Positions 35,929-64,000 of a DNA stretch of 64,000 nucleotides are shown here, one piece after another (position 1 is the stretch's first letter; each line of letters opens with the position of its first letter). The DNA is from Prochilodus magdalenae. Taxonomy: Eukaryota; Chordata; Actinopteri; Characiformes; Prochilodontidae. Location of the stretch: positions 62,001 to 126,000 of the forward strand of contig JAMWET010002903.1 in assembly GCA_024036415.1 (NCBI GenBank). Direction: 5' to 3'. The notes beneath the pieces are model-generated. The model was not told where the DNA came from, ran no database searches, and saw nothing but the letters and a program-made list of their open reading frames with translations. A program made the position numbers and the translations under genes.

Positions 35929-38900
35929 GTGAGTATCCGTTCTATCGGGATTTGTGGCACTGCATGCTATTATTCCATGAGGTTAAGACAGTTTGAGGGC
36001 ACACAGAGGACTGAAAATAGGTCGAGCTGCGTTACTGGTTTGGTCTTGCACTGGACGGCGCTGCGTCCTTCAGCGCGTTAGCTCAGAGTGCTAACAACAT
36101 AGCCTCACTCTCAGTTCTCCTCTGCATTGCACAAGGTAGGCTATTCGAGAAAACGTGTAGCGTTAACAGTAGTGGTTGTTTTCTGTGTGTGTGTTGGTTT
36201 TATCTAAAATGTGGCCCGCAGTTGTAAGTTTATGCATTCCTAACTTAATGCCCCACAACCGTCTGGCAGCGAGTTCATGTTTGGACATAACTCTAAGTAA
36301 TGTAACGGTTAGGTGGCCACGTGTCCAAGCAAGCGCTGGCCATTGCTTTACGTAGTGCATATTCAGTGTCATTGCTAATGTTAGTCATGCACATAAATGT
36401 TTAGAAATGTTGTTTCTGTATAGGGATGTATGGGATAGTAAATAAGGGCTTTTACAACGTCCACAGTTTTCTGCGTAAATATACATATCAATTTCCACAC
36501 ACTTGTACTGAACAGGGTGGTCTGAACAAAGGGGCCTGCTCGCTGATAAAGGTTCTCATCTGTTTACTATAGTGGTTTTGGAGTTGCAGAAGTTTTGCCA
36601 AGTTTGCTAAGTGATACTGTAGCTGCAAGGCCAATTCAAGGAGAGATTGTGGCATGGCTGGCTGCTTGTTGTTTTGTATGTCAACACACCGGGCACTGAT
36701 ATTGGCAGGACTGATTTTACAGAAAGCTCTGTGTTTATGTCATGTAAACAGCTGCTTATGTAAAGGTTAAACTCTTTAGAGAACCATAGGAGTATAAGAA
36801 AACTAAAGGTTTAGATTTTTTTTTTTTTAATTTAAGGTTTAGAGTAGAACCAGGTTAACAGTATAAATTAAAGCATAAGGCACAACAGCATTCACTAACC
36901 ATTCTTACAGAGAGGTTTCCTCTTAAAATCAGCTTGAACAGTTTTCACGAAGATCTCAGATTCACTTATGTTTAGATGTTTTTGGATGTGTTTTTGGGTG
37001 AGGATGGAATTTACATGTCAACTTCTTCTCAGAATGCTTAAGAAAACCTCATTTTGGTGAACAAGGCCCACTCTTATTCTCCCTTTGGCTTAAGACATAT
37101 AATTCTTCATCCAAGAAGTAGTCCTAAACTAAGACTAGGTTTTGTGTGATTGAGCATGGAGTCCAAAACTATAGGACAATGCTTTAAACTTGAGTATTCT
37201 TTTTTTTGCTTGTAAAATAACGGTGCCAGTTGTCAGTGTTGGCCATTCATCAGGACAGAAAGTTCATGCCAGAGAGACTGTTTACATGCACCACGTTGCT
37301 GCTGGCACAAATGGTGAGCATGCGGTGTAGGAGTGTAATGGAAGTGTTTTTTAATGATTGCATTAAATTGCAACTGTAGAGGCAGTTAAAAAGAAGTTGA
37401 CTTATAAGAGAATGTCTTTGAAGGGCCCTTCCTTCCTTGTGAGTACAGTATTGTCAACAGTGATAGTGGCTTGTTAACCTACACTATCTGGCCTCACATC
37501 TACATGCACTAATCTGGCTCAAAGAAAACAGGAAGAAAGGGGGTGTTTCTCTTTACGTACGTTCTGATTGGCTGTTAACGTTGCATGGCCGTTGGGTTCC
37601 CCCAAACTAGCATGACCCTTGGATGATTGCCTACTGGGTTTCCTCTGTCTTATGAAGACCCATTTCCTCATGGTCTGTCACTCCACATCGCCTCTCCACG
37701 CAGGACAACACTAACCTAAACAATGGCGCGGCTGAATGGCTAGAGGCTATACAGTTCTTATCATTTGACGTTGTGGTGTCTCGTTTCATGAGGAGCGACT
37801 ATTGTTTTGCAGCTGATGGTGACGTAGGTGCCAAACAAGAGTTGTTATTGTTTTTGTTCCTTCTAGAACTGAAATGGAAGAATGTGTCTGGTTGCTCAGT
37901 TATTTAGAATGATTTTATCAGCATTACTTTGCAGATTGCATATAGCGTAATGAAACTGTCTTGAATTGTTGATGCACCTTTAAGGCACCAACACCAAGAC
38001 ATGTTTAGTCATGCAACTTCCCCAGTTCAGACAACAACTGTAGCACACTGGCCTGCCCCGCCCATCTGCCACAAAACTGATGTCAAAAGAAGATTGTTCA
38101 GGAAGTGGGAGTGCAGAGGACTGGTTATACAAGTAGTGGACAGAAACAGTGAAAGCTAAACTGTTAAAAGAAAGTGATTGATTCTGGGAACCCAGAGGAA
38201 CCTGTCAGTTTCAGCCTTTCTGCTACAAGTGCTTTTTATTATTGTGATAAATCAGTGTATCGTCACACTTTGAGGAAAATACACTTTTCAGTAACTGAAG
38301 CATAGTGCTTAGATCTTATAAACACTGAATGACAGCATGTTTTATTACTCAGAGTGTCTAATGCTGCTTAATCAATGTTATTTAAAAAAGAAGTCATAGT
38401 TGGGCAGATGTTCAGATTTCACAGATTTTTTACTGATACAAGATTTAAACTCTGTTTAAATTTTATGTGTGTTGCATTTGTAACCCTACATGTTTTGTAT
38501 CCCCCTAATGCTAATACTGAATACAAATACCTGTGTTCATAGCCTTTGATAGGTTTCTTTTTAAATGTGGTTCTGTGGTTTTGTCTATTTAATAATTCCA
38601 GGAGAATGAAGCGCCTGAATGCATAGTGTTGTGTTGAGAAAATGACCTGAAGTACGCTCACCCCCTGCTCCTTGGCTCTTGAGATGTGTTGTTGTGAAAA
38701 CGTTAAAAATGTTTCTGACAAAGTTAGAGGCTGCATTTAGGCGACAGGAAGTTGAAGCCACCCAGAACTGCCTCTTTATTGAGTCATTCTAGCCTAAGTA
38801 AGATACAGATTCTCAAGTCATGTGTAGAGTATGAGACTTAAGCCCATGCTGAACACAGTGACTGTGAACACCCGCACTCACTGGGACTTCTCACTGTCTT

Positions 38901-41900
38901 TTTACTGCTGAGTTTATTTTGCTTTTATTGAGAATGGACTGACATTACTGAGATTGTATTAGGTTTTGAAGCTGGAGCGCATGTAATCTGGTGGAACTCA
39001 TCTAGAGCATGAAAGGCTGTTCCTTCCCAGCAGAGCGACTAGTCCTGAATTTGGTCAGACACTCTCTGCGTGATGACCTTATTTCCTCTGCTGTAGAAAA
39101 GCTGTGCGAGGCCAAATGGCTTTGGACGTCAGGCTCTGCATCTCGCACCAAATCCTGTTGCAGCAGCCAGCTTGAATTAAATGGCAAGTAGGGGAGAGGA
39201 GCCCAGAAACGTACCTGAAGTTAAATGCAATTAGACAGATTTCACACAAAAGATTTTTGTAATATAAAATTAACTTTTTTATTTTAAATGTTCAATTGTG
39301 ATATGCATATACAACTAAACCATTTATAGAAACAAAAGGACAAGCCCATATCCTCCCCATATGAAAATCAGAACAGTCATTTACATGCTAATATTTGCAG
39401 TTCATGTTTGCGTTGTGGCTGGAAATGCCACGATTGATCCACTGTATTTTCACTGGTCATATATTTTAGTGAATATTTTTTAGATGTGTTTTGATTTAAA
39501 AGCTGTTGGTCTTGCCAATTTTGCAACTGTTACAACTAACCCCACCATCTCTTGTAATCCACCCAACCTATGGGGTAACATTGCGTTCACTTTGTTTTCA
39601 GCTGAATTGTTCATGCTTTCATTTGTGGCAGTGGGGCGTAGGTTGCTTGTATAAAACCTGTTGGTCTTGCTCAATTACTTTCAAAATTTAGCAAAAACTA
39701 AACATGTTAGGTTGTGACCGACTTTCAGCTACACTGCTCTGACTGATGTGTTTGGTGTATTCAGATTAAGGGTGGGCAATACGGCAATATTTCAAGATGA
39801 GAGCACAATACACGATATTGTTTTCTTTATGAAAAACACATTTAAGAACAAAAAAAAAAAACCTATACAAAAATTATATTCGCTGTTTCACACACTATGC
39901 TGCACTAAATCCAGTACACTTATTATTACCCCTTTTAAATACTGATGATATTTTATATGCTCAGAAAAGCATATTTTTAAAAGATTGTGACTTTAATGAG
40001 GAGTTCAGATCTATTCAATTATGAATGGTTGTTCTCCCGTGTTGGCTGCACGCTGTCTCTAACTTCAGAAATTAGGTCAAGTCTGGAGTCCTCATACTCA
40101 CAGGATGGGCAGGCTATCAGCACTTTCAGGTGTCCTCCTTTCTCTCATCAGAATGCTTTATTTCTTGCTCCCAAAAATATGATTTATCCAAACTCTTAAG
40201 TTTTTATGGTTGTGAAGAGAGGTGTTTACATCAATGTACAAGCTATGAAAGGCACTGAAATATCACACTACCAAAAAGCTCACCAACATTGGTTTGTTAA
40301 TGCTGTTGTTAGCTGTGCGCTCTTTTCCTACTTGTTTATTTTGGAGTCCTGTAATGACTGTGGATAGATTACAATACTTCTGTCTAGTGGATGGGGGTTT
40401 AAGCACAAAACAGTGAACCACTGTCTTCCAGAAATCTTTGATTGTAAATTATTATTATTTAAATCTGTGTTTTTGAGAATCCATACAGGATCTCAAAGCA
40501 GAATATTGTGATACCTGATGTTCTCAGTATTTTCTTTCACCCCTGACGTGCATTTTATGTGTTTAGTGAACACATGTTGGGTTAACAGGAGGAAAAAGGT
40601 GCTGCAAATATTGGCAGAATGGCTGCTCCCAGCTCTAATCTGAAGGATCCTTTCAGAGTACTGTGTTGGCTTAAGCAAAAACCACCTTGAAGCACAGCAC
40701 TCTTCTCTGGCAACTTGTTTCAGCACAGAAACTAGTATGGCAATGCCACAGAGAAGCTTGTTGCTACTAGGATGAATAAACATGTTTGATTTTGGTCATT
40801 CCAGGCACACTAGGCGATCCACTTTATGGCAAAGCACTGTTCGTTTGGGTAGTGTTATCGCTCTGTGTAATCGTTGGTTGCACAGTACGCATCTAATGTG
40901 ATTTGCTAAACATGCCCGAGTATGGAATTCAGACATGTCTGGTAATGATGTGACTGTCCATTAAACCAACATGGCAACAAAGGGATTGCAAAAGTAACTG
41001 CTTCACCGAAACTAGAGCTGGAAAATTTGAATAAATGCGAAGTCAGCTTTAGCGTGATATTAGATCAGAGCATCAGCCAAAAGACAGAGGAGGAGAATCC
41101 TTGGTCAAAGTTGACTGTCACACTAGCGATAACATGTCATATTGCCTTATCCCAAATTTGTGGTTGAAAAGTTAAATAATAAATTGTTGAGAAAATAACC
41201 AACTTCAGTAATGGTGGAACCCCACCGGAAGTAGGCCTAAATTTTATCGTAAAACAGTTTTAGGCATTGGGCATTATGCTTTTAACCATTACTTTTAATA
41301 ACTTTGTGAGGGTGCTTTTAGAAGATTCAGACGTCTAGTTCCTGTCACCCCCAGTGTAAACAATTCTGACTCTGTGTTTTCTAAGATTAAGCATTTCAAA
41401 CTTCCAAAGGACTATTCACACAGCAAGTTTAACATTTGACCTTTCAATTTTCAACTTTGGTGTTAAATCAGCTTGAGAATCATTTAAGCTCCCACTAATT
41501 CTTTGCAACAGAAAATGTAAAAATGTAATGGAATCTATTGGAAATCCTCAATACTGTTGACTCGAGTCTAAGCTTCAGCATCTTACCGGTCTCTAAAAGC
41601 ATTATAGCTTCACTTAACTGAGGCAGGCTTACTGCAGGACCCTAGAATTGCTCTTAAACTCCAGTGTAGTGTGACTCCAGTTAAGCATGAGCCTAGTGAA
41701 CGGCACTTTGAGATTTTGTAACTTTAAAAGTTCTGTATAAATAAAGATAATTCATCTTGTGTTTTTTACAGTGCTGATGAACAGGCTCCACGAGAATGTA
41801 GCACATGGCCTGACTCTTATCTGCCACTCTCATTTAAGTGTCCTTACCATCCTGAGTGCGCATGTCAGTCAGTGGAGGTTTGACCTCTCGTGGGATGAAA

Positions 41901-42337
41901 AGTGTTTAACCTTTGGTGGGATCTTTTGGCTAAGGAAAGCAGTGATAGCAGCTGTGTTTTGCTTGCAGGCCAGGCACTGAAAAGCTTGTTGATCTACTGA
42001 ACCGGGCAGTGAGCTGGCCACAGGCCTGTAGAGCTCTGCTCACCTCCCACACCCAATAAAATCCAACCTTCCTTTTGGCAAGAGCTTTCTTTTAGGCTGC
42101 TCCTCTAGGTTGTTTTTAGCATTCTTTTGTTATGTTGTCCAGTAAGCTGCTGTAGTTGATTTATTTTTATTTTTTTTATTATTATCTTGTTCATTCTTAA
42201 TCTGCACAGAGCTGTCACATTGTTCTCATTCACTAAACCCAGATGCATGAGGAGATGTAATATTTATGTGACACGTTATTACCACTCTTGTGTGACCCAA
42301 AACTTGGGCCCCTGTGGTACTTTGCTTTCTCTTCTAG
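35929..42337 (+). other. coq8a: coq8a intron 1
   Basis: 6.4 kb of AT-rich intron after a CpG-rich first few hundred bases. Contains one loosely recognised repeat (39,768) and a T/A run near 36,819. No coding exon recognised; open frames at 39.0, 39.5 and 41.8 kb have no family resemblance. Confidence 0.6.
39768..39935. repeat. Possible hAT-type non-autonomous repeat fragment
   Basis: AAGGGTGGGCAATACGGCAAT, then ACAATACACGATATTG. This wording recurs in fish elements containing 'GGGCAATATGACGATAT'. A fragment only. Confidence 0.35.
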
Positions 42338-42356
42338 GTGTGAGGGAGCACGCACC

Positions 42357-63670
<21,314 letters not shown>

Positions 63671-64000
63671 GTAGGTATCTGTTTTTGTGTTCCATGGGCT
63701 AAATACAAGTTAAGGCTCCTTCAAGTTTGCTGTTGCTGTTGTAACTCGGATACATAAATGTATTACTCAAAGGACACAAGACAGATAAAGCAGTTAATAT
63801 ATAAGAATACTTCTGATAAGTCATTCAGAATGGTTTGATGTAGATTTTGATTTCTTTACAGTGATGGTGATCGTTTCCAGGATGCAAAACTGTTTTATTT
63901 ACTATCTGAAATAGCAAATGAACCCCTTACCCGTCTTTAAAGTTGTATGTTTGTTTGTTTTGTTTTTTTTTATATGTAGTGTTTCTGATTATTAAATAGT

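Noticed and set aside
41759..41980. Possible extra coq8a exon (open frame after TTTTTTACAG)
   Set aside because: Acceptor-like start, but the translation does not match any COQ8A part and the coding frame starts cleanly at 42,357.

Overview
The window is eukaryotic genomic DNA from a ray-finned (teleost) fish. It holds large intron-split genes with GT-AG junctions, many Tc1/mariner relics, a tRNA-derived SINE, a non-LTR retrotransposon tail and many microsatellites. I see no prokaryotic operon, CRISPR array or phage. I cannot name the species.

Two protein genes are identified with confidence, both running off the window. On the minus strand is itpkb (inositol-1,4,5-trisphosphate 3-kinase B). 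It has a probable 5' noncoding exon near 29.3 kb, a large first coding exon (25,649-26,722) and, after a ~21 kb intron, three catalytic-region exons (4,378-4,477; 3,956-4,169; 1,972-2,176). The last catalytic exons lie left of base 1. On the plus strand is coq8a (ADCK3, the UbiB-family atypical kinase of coenzyme Q synthesis). It has a CCAAT-rich promoter and noncoding exon near 35.65-35.93 kb, then eleven coding exons from 42,357 to 63,670. The DFG-containing exon and the C-terminus lie right of base 64,000. All eleven exons join in frame and give 471 codons.

Layout: 1-29.7 kb is itpkb, mostly intron, with a teleost dispersed repeat (0.8-1.3 kb), a Tc1 fragment (3.5 kb), a repeat family with a ~495 bp period (7.6-10.2 kb), a SINE (13.2-13.4 kb) and possible regulatory patches (10.5 and 15.3 kb). 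29.7-35.6 kb is intergenic, with three Tc1/mariner relics and a possible LINE tail. 35.6-64 kb is coq8a, with further Tc1 relics (52 and 60.7 kb), a LINE tail (61.4-62.1 kb), compound microsatellites (45.9-46.8 kb) and a duplicated segment that brackets exon 4.

The two genes are divergent and about 6 kb apart. They act in different pathways: inositol phosphate/calcium signalling and actin binding for itpkb, mitochondrial ubiquinone synthesis for coq8a. Their linkage is an old vertebrate arrangement: human ITPKB-PSEN2-COQ8A, and the paralogous ITPKC-COQ8B pair. PSEN2 is not seen between them here. I found no undescribed molecular system. The most interesting points are the repeat pair around coq8a exon 4, the CRE/X-box composite in itpkb intron 1, and the gene order without psen2.
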